NCBI GenBank assembly: GCA_920105805.1
Contig: CAKKTI010000002.1
Coordinates: 186,001-250,000, forward strand
Source: Condylostoma magnum
Lineage: Eukaryota; Ciliophora; Heterotrichea; Heterotrichida; Condylostomatidae
DNA: 64,000 nucleotides
Reading direction: 5' to 3'
The translations under genes and the position numbers were made by a program. Positions 47,288 through 58,685 of the stretch are shown here, piece by piece; the stretch's first letter is position 1, and each line of letters begins with the position of its first letter. The notes beneath the pieces were generated by a model. That model had not been told where the DNA came from. It did no database searches and saw nothing but the letters and a program-made list of their open reading frames with translations.

Positions 47288-48307
47288 ATGTTAAAAGAAA
47301 GATCTCAAACCCCTTCCCCTTTGAAGCAAAGATCAGTAGAGCGAGGAATATTTTCATCTCTTTCTACCCTGACTTACTTTAAATCAACTTTAGATGAAAA
47401 GCGTAATTTAGGTAACAGTGTCACTTTAAGATCTGCATCTAATTTACAGCCCAAACGATCGCCTACTGCAAGGAAAAAGCAATCTACATCCCCCCGGCCC
47501 AGATCTTAAGTTAGATAAAGAGATACAAGAAAAATATAACAAAATAATGTACAATAAGAAACGTTAAAAGATGCTGTTAGAAAATTAAACTAGTAAAGTC
47601 AGAAAGATAAGAAAAAAATAGAAATGCTGGAGTTTAAAATCAATGAGATAAAGGCTAAGCATTAAGAGGAAATTGAAAATGTAAGAAAGGAGAATATTTA
47701 ATTAAAGTAATAGATTAAAAAGTAAAGTTAAGTTAAAAGAGGAGATGATTGTAGAGGAGATGATTGTAGAGTTGTGGTTTAGAATTTGTCTTAGCTTATT
47801 TATAATATATTACATTAACTTTTAGAAGTTGATGCTATTAATTAAGAAGGAAAGGTGGGAAAATATCGTAGTTATATAATAGGAGAAATAGGGAATAAAT
47901 TGCTTAAAACATTTTAGTAGATATAAAGAGATTAAAATGTAAAATTAGATATATTAATAAATAATATTAAGTAGTGAAGCAATTAACCAAAGAAAACATA
48001 ATTTATTCGATAGATTTCAAATCGTTAATAATCTCATAGTATGGGAAATGAATTTTTTCAGAATAAACCCATATTAGTATAGAATAATTGTATTCTAAAC
48101 ATTGAGTCAAATAAGAATGAGATGTCTTTTAATGATTCAGAACTAGGAGTAGCTTTATATGAGTTTAAAGGATAGAAAGAAGGAGATTTGCAATTCAAAA
48201 AGGGAGAAATTATTGAAATTATCGAGAAAAATGATTGTGGATGATGGACTGGACGATTAGAAGAAAGAATAGGATTATTTCCATATAACTTTGTTAAGAT
48301 AGTATAG
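47288..48307 (+). CDS. coiled-coil protein with C-terminal SH3 domain
   Basis: 339 residues. Basic Ser/Pro/Arg-rich start (LKERSQTPSPLKQRSVER), a short coiled coil (about 100-155), a helical middle, and an SH3 domain at about 278-338: VALYEFKGQKEGDLQFKKGE, IIEIIEKNDCGWWTGRLEER, IGLFPYNFVKIV. ALYEF, E-D-L-F, GWW and PYNFV are the peptide-binding signature residues. In the invariant WW pair the first W is TGA (48242-48244) and the second is TGG, a neat internal proof of the code. Possible role in actin or membrane scaffolding. Contains a perfect 15-bp tandem duplication. Stop TAG. Confidence 0.88.
47741..47770 (+). repeat. perfect 15-bp tandem duplication inside the SH3 gene
   Basis: Two identical copies of ggagatgattgtaga (47741-47755 and 47756-47770) encode GDDCR twice. 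It keeps the frame and lies in a linker after the coiled coil. Perfect identity suggests a recent replication slip. Confidence 0.9.
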
Positions 48308-48470
48308 TTAATATTTAACTTGTTTAATGATAGTAAATTATGTATTTCTATTGAAATTATTACAATTTACTGTATATAGCAAGCATATTGCATAATTACT
48401 ACTAAAAGTTTGCAAGTTAGTATACATTAGGGCACAATAACATTAAACTATGTTGTAGACTTAATATAAA

Positions 48471-48926
48471 ATGTCAGAATTTGGAGCAAATGAAAAATTC
48501 AAATGGGTTATAAGAATAACAAGTGGTGCTACAGCTCTCGGCCTTATCATAATGGGAGTCTTAGACTTTTTAGCCTTTACCATTTCAAGTCCAATAGACA
48601 TCATAATGCCTATATATTACATGTAATTTCCACATAGATTATTTGGATGTTTTATAATAGGAGCAGAATGCTAGCTGTAATTCATAATAAAACACTTTGA
48701 GCTAATAAAAAGCTTTGTAGGACGAGGAATGTTTTATATCTTTGTTGGAACTTTATGTATAAGAGGAGAAGCTTGATAATTTATAATAGCAGGACTACTC
48801 ATATTTGTAGGAGTCATATATATCGCATGTAGTTTTAAATAAAAGGAAAGTGAAGAAGGCAAAGAATCCTTAGTGGACGATGAAGCTGCAAATGATAGAC
48901 TTTAGTTTGAATACATTTTAACTTAA
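48471..48926 (+). CDS. COPI-associated/TVP15-like four-helix Golgi membrane protein
   Basis: 151 residues. Four hydrophobic segments (ITSGATALGLIIMGVLDFLA, IDIIMPIYYMQ-onwards, FVGRGMFYIFVGTLCI, FIIAGLLIFVGVIYIACSF) and an acidic tail. LIKSFVGRGMFYIFVGTLCI closely follows the FLKSWLGRGLFYIFVG pattern of the COPI-associated protein family (Tvp15 type). Acts in the Golgi in other eukaryotes; detailed function is poorly known. Stop TAA at 48924-48926, directly abutting the stop of the convergent gene. Confidence 0.75.
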
Positions 48927-49802
48927 TCACTGAATACTGCTTTCTGGTAGGGAAATCTTGTAGCACATATGTGTCGACTTTTCCACTGCATAAAGAATTC
49001 CTGCCTCATAGCTGTTTGTATGTTACTTTGATAAAGATAGTCACACTATTTCTGGGGCGTTTGGAATAATAATTTTACCTGTTTCAACTCCATCGGAATT
49101 TAGCATTATAATTACACCGTCTTTAGCATGGGTTTTTAAATCATAGAGGGCTACGTAAATTATGCTGTTTCTTGATTCTATCGATGAAGGACCCATTCGT
49201 CCACTTCCTTGCCAAAATACACTTGACCTATATCTTCCCATATCATCCTGCACAATTCTTATAATCCTATTTTCCATAGTTTCGCATAAATAGAACATTT
49301 TGTAGTTTTGGGAAGGAAACATTGAAACTCCCCAAGGATATGCTAAACATTTATGTAAAATGACATTGACTTCTTTACTTTCTAAGTCGATTGAATACAA
49401 ACTTCCAGATGAGTTTTATAAGGTTGATTCTCCCAATGGCCCACTATCAGTAAAATAGGCGATTCTTGCATCCATATCAATAGTCATGGTATTTGGGCCA
49501 TCTAATGGTGTAGACTAGTACTCTTAAATGAAAGGTACTACACTTAGCTCTTCATCTTATTGGGTTTAAATCAAAATACATTAGTGGGCGAAGTCACAAA
49601 GATAAGCTTCTCCTGTATCGTTTATTGTTAAAGAATTTGGCTGTCCTCCACTATTGTATATTAATTTCAACTCTGATTCATTCAAATTTCTTATAAAAAC
49701 ATCTCCGGTTCGACATACGAAGTATAGATTACCGTCTAGATCATCCGTTATAGATTATATGTCTTTTAACTCTTGTTATAGCAATGGAGTAACCTCCGAC
49801 AT
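48927..49802 (-). CDS. six-bladed beta-propeller protein (strictosidine-synthase/SMP-30-like)
   Basis: 291 residues. NHL/SGL-style propeller: DGNLYFVCRTGDVFIRNLNE, GGQPNSLTINDTGEAYLCDF, DGPNTMTIDMDARIAYFTDS, GPLGESTLQNSSGSLYSIDL, LAYPWGVSMFPSQNYKMFYL, CETMENRIIRI, GRMGPSSIESRNSIIYVALY. The DGPN...YFTDS and GV.....LYV.ET.. motifs are those of strictosidine-synthase-like/APMAP proteins, most of which are hydrolases or of unknown activity. No signal anchor at the N-terminus. Ends at TGA (48927-48929), the reverse complement of which begins right after the neighbour's TAA. Confidence 0.8.
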
Positions 49803-49956
49803 TTTTATATTTAGATTTAATGCTATTTTGATGTATGATTTAAGTATAAGAAAGGTTGAATGGATGTGTATATTTTTAGATATATAGCTAGTATTATTCA
49901 ATAATACCAATACATCTTATTACATTGCTCTATAAAGCAGTGATGAACTAATAAAA

Positions 49957-52674
49957 TTAATATAAATTACTAAACTTCCCTCTTACTTTATTCAATGCAA
50001 TTTAAATAGCTGGATGATTAATTCCTTGTATTAGATTAGGATCTTATTAGCATTTCTTTAAAACTTTCTTCATAAAACAATAATTAATTTCATAGCTGCC
50101 ATCTCCGTTTAATATGGAAAACTTTTGACAAATGCGTCGATAAGTATTCAAACTTATACTTTTATTTGATTTAATATCTGCAACCTATTACTAAACTAAT
50201 ATTTGCATTGTCTCATCAAATAATTCATTTTACTTATATTTTTATGCATACAATAAAAGTACATTCAAAGGTATTTTTTCTGCTTTTTTAGTAAGCAGTA
50301 TATTATTATCTTCATCATTTTACTACTCAATTAGCTCTGATAATTAATTAAGCTTACTCTATGTAAACTATTTCTTTTAATCAGATGGCTTTTAAAAGCA
50401 GTGCTCTCAGAAAATAGGAAATGACTGGATTACTCTAAAAACTAGGATAAATAGTCCAAGATATAGCTGCATTATCAATTCAAGTAGTTTATGCTTTAGA
50501 CCTTTCTTTTATTTCATTATTCTGTACATTGTTTTTAACCATACTGGAATAGTCATTACCAAATTTTGCATAAAGAATATTGTATTACCAAGAAGGAAAT
50601 AAAGTGAATAACCTATATAGCATCAAACCAAGTCGAATGTATCTAAATAATTACCCATAACAAAGTATAAGGGAGCAAATGGTAAAAATAATATATTTAA
50701 GGGAAAGGTGACCATTGCAAAGGCTCCTTTACCTTCAGTATACTTTAAATGCATATAGATTTCGTATTACACTTACAAAAAGTATCCTAAAGATTACTAT
50801 GACTTATTTTCATACGATGCACTTAATACAGCAATCAATATATTCAGCATTGTTATGTTAGACAGTATTAATCAAAATATGGTAAAAATTGCCCCTATTT
50901 CTTCACTTCCATTAAAAGACTCAAATTCAACACTACCAATTATTACTTTAATTGTAGTATAAAATGATCTATCTAAAGTTTTATAGTTTTCATTGTCCTC
51001 AAAAAATAGTAGATGGAATATTAGAGTACAAGTAATTAGTTGAAATAGTAAAATGAATAGAAAAGGTGATGTATCAATAATGACTAAATTAATTTGTTTT
51101 AATACTATTGAAACACTTTTTATTTAATTTACAAAGGCGAATAAGCGAATACATAGTAAGCCAACACATATACTATTATTAAAAGCAATTTAATCTCCAT
51201 TACCGTCACCTAAATGTATTTATGCTGTAATACCAGAAGTAATGATAATAATAATAAAATCAATTACTATCATAAAATTCTAAAATATCTTCTCTTTTAA
51301 AAGCAGTTTATAAAGAATGTGAAGTATTACATCAACAGTAATGAATTAAAATAATCACAAAGAATATACAAATTTATCTTACATTTGCAACAAATTCTCT
51401 ATATTTTCTTATTACTCATCCTAATCTTAATTTTCTGAAAAATTTTGCATTAAAGAAATTATCTATATAGAAAATGCTGCTAAAAGTAAAAGTATTAGTG
51501 CATCGTAAATACTTTAAACATATAATCGAGGATAAATTCAATCTTTCCAGGTTTCATATTAAAATAGTTCGTATCCTTAATTTCGAGCTAGTTTTAATTG
51601 CTTTATACTTTAGTAATTAAAACTATAATGATCATATTATCATAAAATAGAGTATTTATGCATGTTAAGTTTAACTTTGTCAGTTTTGAATCAAAATCTA
51701 ACACAAATTTAGACTAGCAGTTCAAAGTTCATAATTTCTATATAATTTTCATGCCTTTATGCTATGAAATTCACTATGGTTTAATCCTATATTTTATCAA
51801 GGTAAAGTACTTCAAGCGTTTAATAATGTTAAAACTCTTATTAAAAGCTTTTAATAAACTAGATAAACTACTGTTTTATTCTTTCATATTAGAATCCAAA
51901 AACATTGCACTTTTCTAACTTTAAGCATAATTCAATTGCTAAAATGGAAATCTTTATTGGATTTAACACCATGTAGAATATTGAATTATGAAATAATAAG
52001 TTATTAAGATATCATAGTAAAAGTTCTTTACTCTGATTGGTTTATTATTTGAATTTGATAGATCCTAATATAATAAGCAAAATTTCAACACCTTTTGGTG
52101 TATCTAACTATTAAATTACACTCAGTATAAATCCTTTCAATTAGAATCTGTTGGTTTTTAGTATATCTGGTTACTATTGCAATATTTTCTCTAAAATTTT
52201 AAACTTTTTATCTTGGACAATTAAAATCAAACTTTCCATATCAAACCTAAACCTATTTAACTTATACTCAATTTCTTCATATTATTTATTCAAAATAAAA
52301 TCGAAGATTAAATTTGTATCAGAATTCCTCAAACTCTTGGCCTACTTTTGTATTTTAATTAGCTAATCTTAAGAATTACAAAGCTCTTCCAAATGCATCT
52401 CTGACTTTGAAGTTTCATAAATTCTTTTAACAATATTCTAGCAGTTTAATTCCAAAGCAGATTTATAAGCTTTACTTCTCAATTTTACAAGCAATTAATT
52501 ATCGGTCTAATCCTTAAATTCAAGAGCCATATAATAACCATATCATACAATAATGCTTTCTAATTTCTTAGCACTATCTTTATCCTTTATACTTCTTATT
52601 ACACAATCCTAGTTCTCAAACAACTCCTCAATAGTAATATTAAACCAATCACTAACCTATTACACGTTCGACAT
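49957..52674 (-). CDS. TRP/polycystin-like ion channel
   Basis: 905 residues. Long helical cytosolic N-terminus (about 390 residues) and six-helix channel core: LSIYDALILLLLAAFSIQII, FMIVIDFIIIIITSGITA, FLFILLFQLITCTLIFHLLF (S5 region), a pore loop around FYTTIKVIIGSVEFESFNGS, and S6 AIFTIFWLILSNITMLNILI followed by AVLSASYENK. The S6 pattern N-x4-N-I-L-I-A is typical of TRP and PKD channels. After S6 come further hydrophobic stretches and a soluble C-terminus. Probably a cation channel of plasma or ciliary membrane. The start is uncertain: the frame stays open upstream through 100 coding-like bases into the EF-hand gene. Stop TAA. Confidence 0.75.
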
Positions 52675-52773
52675 ATTAATAAACTTACTAAAAATCTACT
52701 TAAATTAACTATTATTTCCCCTAAGCCCAGCAATGAATTAATTATGAATATCAATCCCAGATACTCCTTAGTC

Positions 52774-53379
52774 CTACTCATCCTCTTCTTCCTTAGGTAT
52801 TAACTACCTAAAATCTTCCAATGATATCTTCCCATCCTTATCCGCATCGGCACATTCTACTAAAATTTGCATATCTCCATAGCTAAGCTCCCCGTAGCCT
52901 AACAATGCAAAAATCTCCCTCAACCTGTCTAGATCTATATACCCTGTGTTATCAGGATCATAGAATTTAAAAGCCTCTGCAATTGGGTCAAAATCATCTA
53001 GTTCGTTATTCTTCAGTATATCATACAGCTCCTTAACCGACATCTCCGTCTTCCCAGCCATCAAAAATTTGAAATCTTTATTTGTCATGTCCCTGGCAAA
53101 CAGAGACACTTTGCTCTTTAAGTCCTGCAGTGTAATTCTTCCGTAACTGTTGCTGTCTATGAATCTGAATAAGGTTTCTATGTCTTACTCGCTTACATAT
53201 ATCCCGCCTTGCTCATTTCGCTTGATTCTAGGGTCAATTTGCCTTTAAGCTTGTTAAGATTCTTCTTAAGCCTACTCCTTACGTCGTTTTGGCTTTTATT
53301 GTTTTTAAAGCAATTTAGCTGTGTCTATATTTTCCGGGGATCCTGAGACTTCACGCTTTTTTCGTATACGTTGGTTCAT
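52774..53379 (-). CDS. EF-hand calcium-binding protein (centrin-like)
   Basis: About 201 residues. Basic, Gln-rich N-terminal tail (MNQRIRKKREVSGSPENID), then four EF-hands: ETLFRFIDSNSYGRITLQDL (degenerate), MSVKELYDILK region (degenerate), FKFYDPDNTGYIDLDRLREI and ECADADKDGKISLEDFR, the last two with complete D-x-D-x-D/S-G calcium loops. Centrin/calmodulin type; with the basic tail it is nearer centrin. End chosen at TAG 52774 after EEEDE, with TAA at 52768 close by. The frame continues without a break into the channel gene, so a fusion cannot be excluded. Starts seven bases after the triple stop of the gene upstream. Confidence 0.85.
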
Positions 53380-53386
53380 TTTATTA

Positions 53387-56300
53387 CTAATTGTTAATAG
53401 GAGGGATTGTCTTGTAGATTATTCTGAAATACTCTAGCTTTTATTTCACATTGTTGAACATTGGAATATAGAACCATAGGTAGATAAAGAAGGAGGCTAT
53501 ATTATATACAACTGTGCAGATTTCTATTATTTTTAATTGGTTTTCTATATATAAGTTGAATTCATCTAAAATAATGTCTTAGTAGCCCTTTTATTAGGAC
53601 TCTAAAATCCGTAAATTTTAATACAGTTATTGTATGTCATCTCACTGTGCGTGTTCGATGCTTTCTGAAATAGATAATGCTAAATCTTGATTATAGTATA
53701 CACCGTAAATGAATCCACAGTAGAGAATATTTTCATTATTATCCGTTTAGTACGAGTTTTCAAACACCTAATCAAACTAAGTTATTATATCATAAAAGTC
53801 TTATTAGTAATCGAAAGTTGATTATTTATAGCGCTAGAAAGCTATATCTACTTATTGATGAGGGCTTTTTTAGATTAGATAGCTGGGCATATAGTGCTTC
53901 ATACTCAATTGCACTTGTTCTAAAAATAATTCAGAAGTTCACATTATTGTTTAATGCGCAAACATATACTAAGTGTTAAGCAATTGGCTGATGACTGGTC
54001 TATCTTAGGCAATTTAGGCAGATTCTTCAAAGGCAGATAAACTGAAAATTAATAGAAAGGAAACTGAGATTATAAAGTAAACTACTATTTTCACACTGAG
54101 CTCTTTTCATATAGTAAAATTCGCATTTTTGAATTTTTGCTAGAGTGTATCATCATAGGCATCTACCTTATGAAAGTACTTTAAACGTCTGATAATTCCA
54201 TGGCTTATATGTTACACTGTTTGGGAGCGAAGATTTAGTAGAGAATTTCATATTCCAGCATATCTTTTATTCAGCATGATTATCAGAGGCACATTGATTA
54301 ATGCACATAATAACAATACTACATATATAGAGTATAGGAGGTACTATATCAGATCTTTAAATCCTACAATTTGGCTTTACTCATAATCCTTTAATTTACA
54401 ACTAGTTTTATTAACATGATCTAAGATTTCTCCAAAGCCATTTCTTATTAATGTATACTAATTTTATCCAAATTAGTTCCAGCTTTAAGGATTTCTTATT
54501 AAGTGCTACCCAGCCCCTATTAATTAATCTAAAACATCAATCAAGGGTAAATACTCTAACTACTATTAATGCACATAACTCTACCAAAATGGGGCTTTAT
54601 TTGTAAATATATCATTATATGCTGAAGTGTCCTGCAAACTTGATTGAAAATCCTCTAAGTTAACCTAAGCACTGAATAATTCTTCTATTGTATTTTATAT
54701 TTCCCTTAATACATAATCTTAGCTATATATTTCATAACCTTAGGTAATTAAAAATGATTTTCTGGCTGCATCAGCTAAATCTTGAATTTAATGTAATAAT
54801 GGATAAGTAATCAGCGTAAATTCTTATTGATCAGATTATTCGACATCTTTTTTGAAAAATTGGATGAATAGAATAGTTGCAATTAGATTAATTAGTATTG
54901 ACACAAGCAGAGCAACTTTTAATATTCTTATGATTTTATTTATATTCCCTACTCTTAATTTCGGCTTGTTTGAAACTGTTCCCTCTATAGTTGTTATACT
55001 TAGCAAAGATTTAAATCCTTATAACTTTTCTTAATGATTTGAATTTTTACGAATTTTATCAAGTAGATCTGAGTATTCCATAGTAGGTGCATACTAGGAA
55101 GACTATAGGTTGTATTCTATATACTCCATAGGATTTATAGTTGATTTCCTTGTAGAAACTCTTGTTACTTATTATTAAATAATCTCTTATTGGAAAACTT
55201 ATTCTATTTCAAAAATTTCTAAGCTTTTACATGGTGGTTTTGGTAATTACATCTGGTTTTAATTACAAAATTTAATATAAGCTAATCTTTCTTCTAGATC
55301 ATAACTTTACCAATTTTCAAGCTCATTTTCATTATAAGTACAGTATATCATTTCAATTGTAGTTTCCTTAAATGAAATTTTCCCATACATAACATAAGAA
55401 GATGGATATCCAGTTAGTTAAATAGGCTGAAACAAGTATTCCTTGTAATCTCAATTAGGCAAGTAGCTTTGAATATTAGAGCCTGTTATAGACTTTCTAT
55501 CATCATTGAGATAATGAGGGAAATCTTCAGTATGACATATAAATTACCCGTTTTCATCAATTATGCAAATATCTCTATTGTGATCATACTGCTTAATACC
55601 TGCAATAAAGTATCTTCTTGGTCCAACTACCACACATTGTATTAGAACAATGCATTCTACCAAATACCCATTATAATTCAGCATAAAGAAGTTAGTTGGT
55701 TTATCAACTTGAATTTAAGTAGAGGAATTAACAAATTTCTGCATTTTTTACTTATGCCGAAATGTATACTATTAAGGAATAACTGCATCAATGTCAACTC
55801 CATTTAAAGCATCATCTGGGTATTAGAACAAAAATTAAGCCTCCTCATTAGCATATAGAATTATACCAAAGTTGTCAATATCCGCTGAAATGATTAAAAT
55901 GCCATTAGCCTCGTCAAAGAAGCTGATTTAATTCCTAAATGAACTCACACTCAGACTAGAGCTGTGGCGTACTATCCCCTCTCTCATATAAAGAATCATA
56001 TAGCCTTTAGTGTTGTCCTACAGTATATCTAATAGAAAGCTCCCCCAACTAGCCAAAATGTTCTAATTTTAAGCGTATTTAATAGCCATATTCTTATACA
56101 TTTTTACAGTTTTCATAAGCTCTTTGTAAGAAGTTTGCAGCATGGGTTCAAGTTAGTTTTATTTCGGCTCTATACTAACTACTTAGTGTCAAAAGGTTAA
56201 TAGGATTTTACAAAGATTAAAATCTTAGTCATTTATCTAGTCCATGCTTATTCTAAAGTTTATATACAGTTAAGCCTCTGCTTCTTACTCCAAACTGTTC

Positions 56301-57667
56301 TTGATTAGCTTCCTGCAGCGGAATTCATGGAAAAACTCGCTTAAATTTCCTGATATAAGCCTTGCTTTAGATAATTTAAGTAAGGCTAGCTGTGGTTCAT
56401 TTAGTATATCATTGCAGTAAAAGGCTTCTCATATTGCCACATATTTTGCTTGGCTTAGCCCTACTATTTTAAATGCTCTTGATAGTACTTTCAATACCAT
56501 CTCAGATTTAAAAGAGTTGAATAAAAAGGGACGCAAGAATAACTCAATTTCTCAAGATTATTGAATCTCATTGAAATCGATTTCTTTATTGATTGTTTTC
56601 ATGTCTTAATACCTACTTCTCATGAAGAGAAAGCTAGAAAATGCTACTATAGGAGAAGCAACTATTACCAAAACTAAGACCACCCCAGCATTATTATTGA
56701 AATATCCTATGATAAAACTACAATTTATCCAAAGACATACTGAGTATTTAAGAAGCTCCATGGATCCAGTAAAGGCATAATAATAAGGCATTCTTTTTAT
56801 ATGAATATAAATAACTGTGCATAGTACCACTGCTATTATAATTCTATAGAAAACACTGTAGTCTTAATTCATAGTCACGTAAGTAACAGGAGCAATTATT
56901 ATAATTGAAGTATTGCAGCTATTTGGAGTAGAATGTGACATTGAATACAAAGCACCTTCTCTTTTACTATGTCTAATTTCATAGGAAATAGCAGTTGATA
57001 TATAGTTTAAAATCAAAGTCATTAAAATCACTATTGGACTCACAACTACTATCCATTATTACTTAAATACACTGGAGCTTTAGTTATAATACTCAGGCAT
57101 GTTATCCCTAGTATTCACTGCATAAAAAATAGCTGTAGTATGCATTGTTATTATAGGAAGCTAAAACAGCCCTACGGTTGTTTTCACTATTATAATACTA
57201 AAGTACTTTAATAATTACTAATATCCAAATTTGTAAAAGTTGCTCAGGAACATTAAAAACATAAAGAAATACGCAGTTGATATCATCCCTATGGAAATAT
57301 AGAAGCCTTCTGCAAAAAATCCTGTAGCTGAGGATAATTTGTCAAATCTGAATACCCCTAATGCTCTTCAAAAGTTTTCAGTGTTTTCTCATCCTGATAG
57401 TTTTTCAGTGTCCGTATAGAATAAAGTTTGTATCTATAGTATAAATAAAATGCTACGCAGCATCACTATGAATCGCTTAAAATACAGGCCACTTTCAACT
57501 AGCCAATCTTAAGCGAAAAGAGGAATTAGAAGCTTAAAGCATATTTTTCTATAGTATTATTAAAGAGATGAAGTTTTTTTCATGGTTTTTTTCAACATAT
57601 ATCCTTCTTAAACACCACCCTCCTCTTTCTAATCAAATGATATCTCATTTGTAAATACTTCTGTCAT
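53387..57667 (-). CDS. large PAS-domain membrane protein (TmcB-like)
   Basis: 1,426 residues. N-terminal third has several membrane helices (ISIGMISTAYFFMFLMFLSN, IVVVSPIVILMTLILNYIS, GVVLVLVIVASPIVAFSSF). A helical middle is followed at about 570-690 by a PAS-like sensor (GILIISADIDNFGIILYANE, QFLFQYPDDALNGVDIDAVI, FFMLNYNGYLVECIV) and a second half-PAS (DICIIDENGQFICHTEDFPH). The C-terminal 500 residues have two membrane segments (IIRILKVALLVSILINLIAT and KIVVYFIISVSFLLIFSLSA) framing an extracytoplasmic region. This arrangement is that of the tiny-macrocyst TmcB-like family, much expanded in ciliates and of unknown function. Ends with three stops TAG TAA TAA. Confidence 0.82.
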
Positions 57668-57975
57668 TTTTATTAATGTTTTTTAAGTTGCTATCATTTC
57701 CTAGACTTTTCATGGTGATAAGTGTTATTAAATATGTAGTTAATAAGAATTGAATCAATGCACATAAATTAAACACTGTAACTATAGGCTATCAAGGTTT
57801 AATACTAAAATAGGTTGAAAGAGATGAGTACCAATTTTATGAATAAATTGCTAATTTGATTATATAAAAAAAAGCTTGGTTATTATATGAGTAGAATAGT
57901 AGATGCATTTATTTATTTATTGTATATTTAGATGCAAAAATTAACGTAAAATCCAATTTTAAATTTATTGAATAA
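57668..57975. other. AT-rich divergent promoter region, 308 bp
   Basis: Separates the start codons of the TmcB-like (minus) and SF-assemblin-like (plus) genes. AT-rich with TTATTTATTTATTG-like runs near the right side. No coding frame or RNA gene seen; presumably a shared promoter. Confidence 0.5.
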
Positions 57976-58680
57976 ATGTCTCTTCAATATTCTCAATTCT
58001 CAAGAACTATAAGACCCTAATAAGATGACTATCAAATTGAGTACTTAGAAGACCATATTAGAAAAATAGAAGAGAATATCTGAGACGACTAACAAAAGCA
58101 TAATAAAAAGGTGTATATTTTGAAAGAAAAAGCTTCTTAACTAAGACAAAAGTTCGACAATATTTTAATAACAAGAAACCTGCAACAAAAGTAAATGGAA
58201 AGTACCTTAGACTCCGTTTAATACAGAGTATAAGAACTCTTAAATGATAATAAAACCTATAGCATTCAAATAGAGTAACACTTTGAAAACATAATCCAAG
58301 ATAGAATTCAAAGCCTTTAGTAAGAAATATCTAACAATCTCTACTAACAAGGCCTTAAAACCTCATAAATTGTCCCCTAACAGTCCCTGTCCTCTGTATC
58401 CCAGAACCTCCAATCCCTTTTCATAAACATCGAAGACACTTAAACCAAACTAACTACTAAAATCCACTAAAAACTCCAAACAGCCGATGAAACAATCCAA
58501 CAAGAGCAAGAAAACCGGTAACAAACAGAAGAAGCGATGCTGAATATGCTACGGGAAGTAGTAAGTGACCTTCGTATATAAATACAAGACGAGAAGAATC
58601 AAAGAGCAAACTCAGAGGAAACTTTAACGACTCTTCTCAGCGATGCATATACTAAACTAACTAATTCATATTCCCAATAA
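57976..58680 (+). CDS. SF-assemblin/beta-giardin-like striated-fibre protein
   Basis: 234 residues. After a short non-helical head (MSLQYSQFSRTIRPQQDDYQ) the whole protein is a segmented coiled coil. C-terminal half carries the SF-assemblin hallmark pattern: ETIQQEQENRQQTEEAMLNM, LREVVSDLRIQIQDEKNQRA, NSEETLTTLLSDAYTKL. Family members build striated rootlets and system-I fibres at basal bodies; in ciliates they are expected in basal-body-associated fibres. Length is somewhat short of the usual 280. Stop TAA at 58678; the next gene starts five bases on in another frame. Confidence 0.82.
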
Positions 58681-58685
58681 AAAAT

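Noticed and set aside
50794-50799. TAG TAA pair as an absolute gene-end signal
   Set aside because: This pair lies inside the channel gene in frame (ENKSQQSLG), between conserved S6 and downstream sequence, and another pair lies inside the gene at the right edge. It is enriched at ends but not exclusive.
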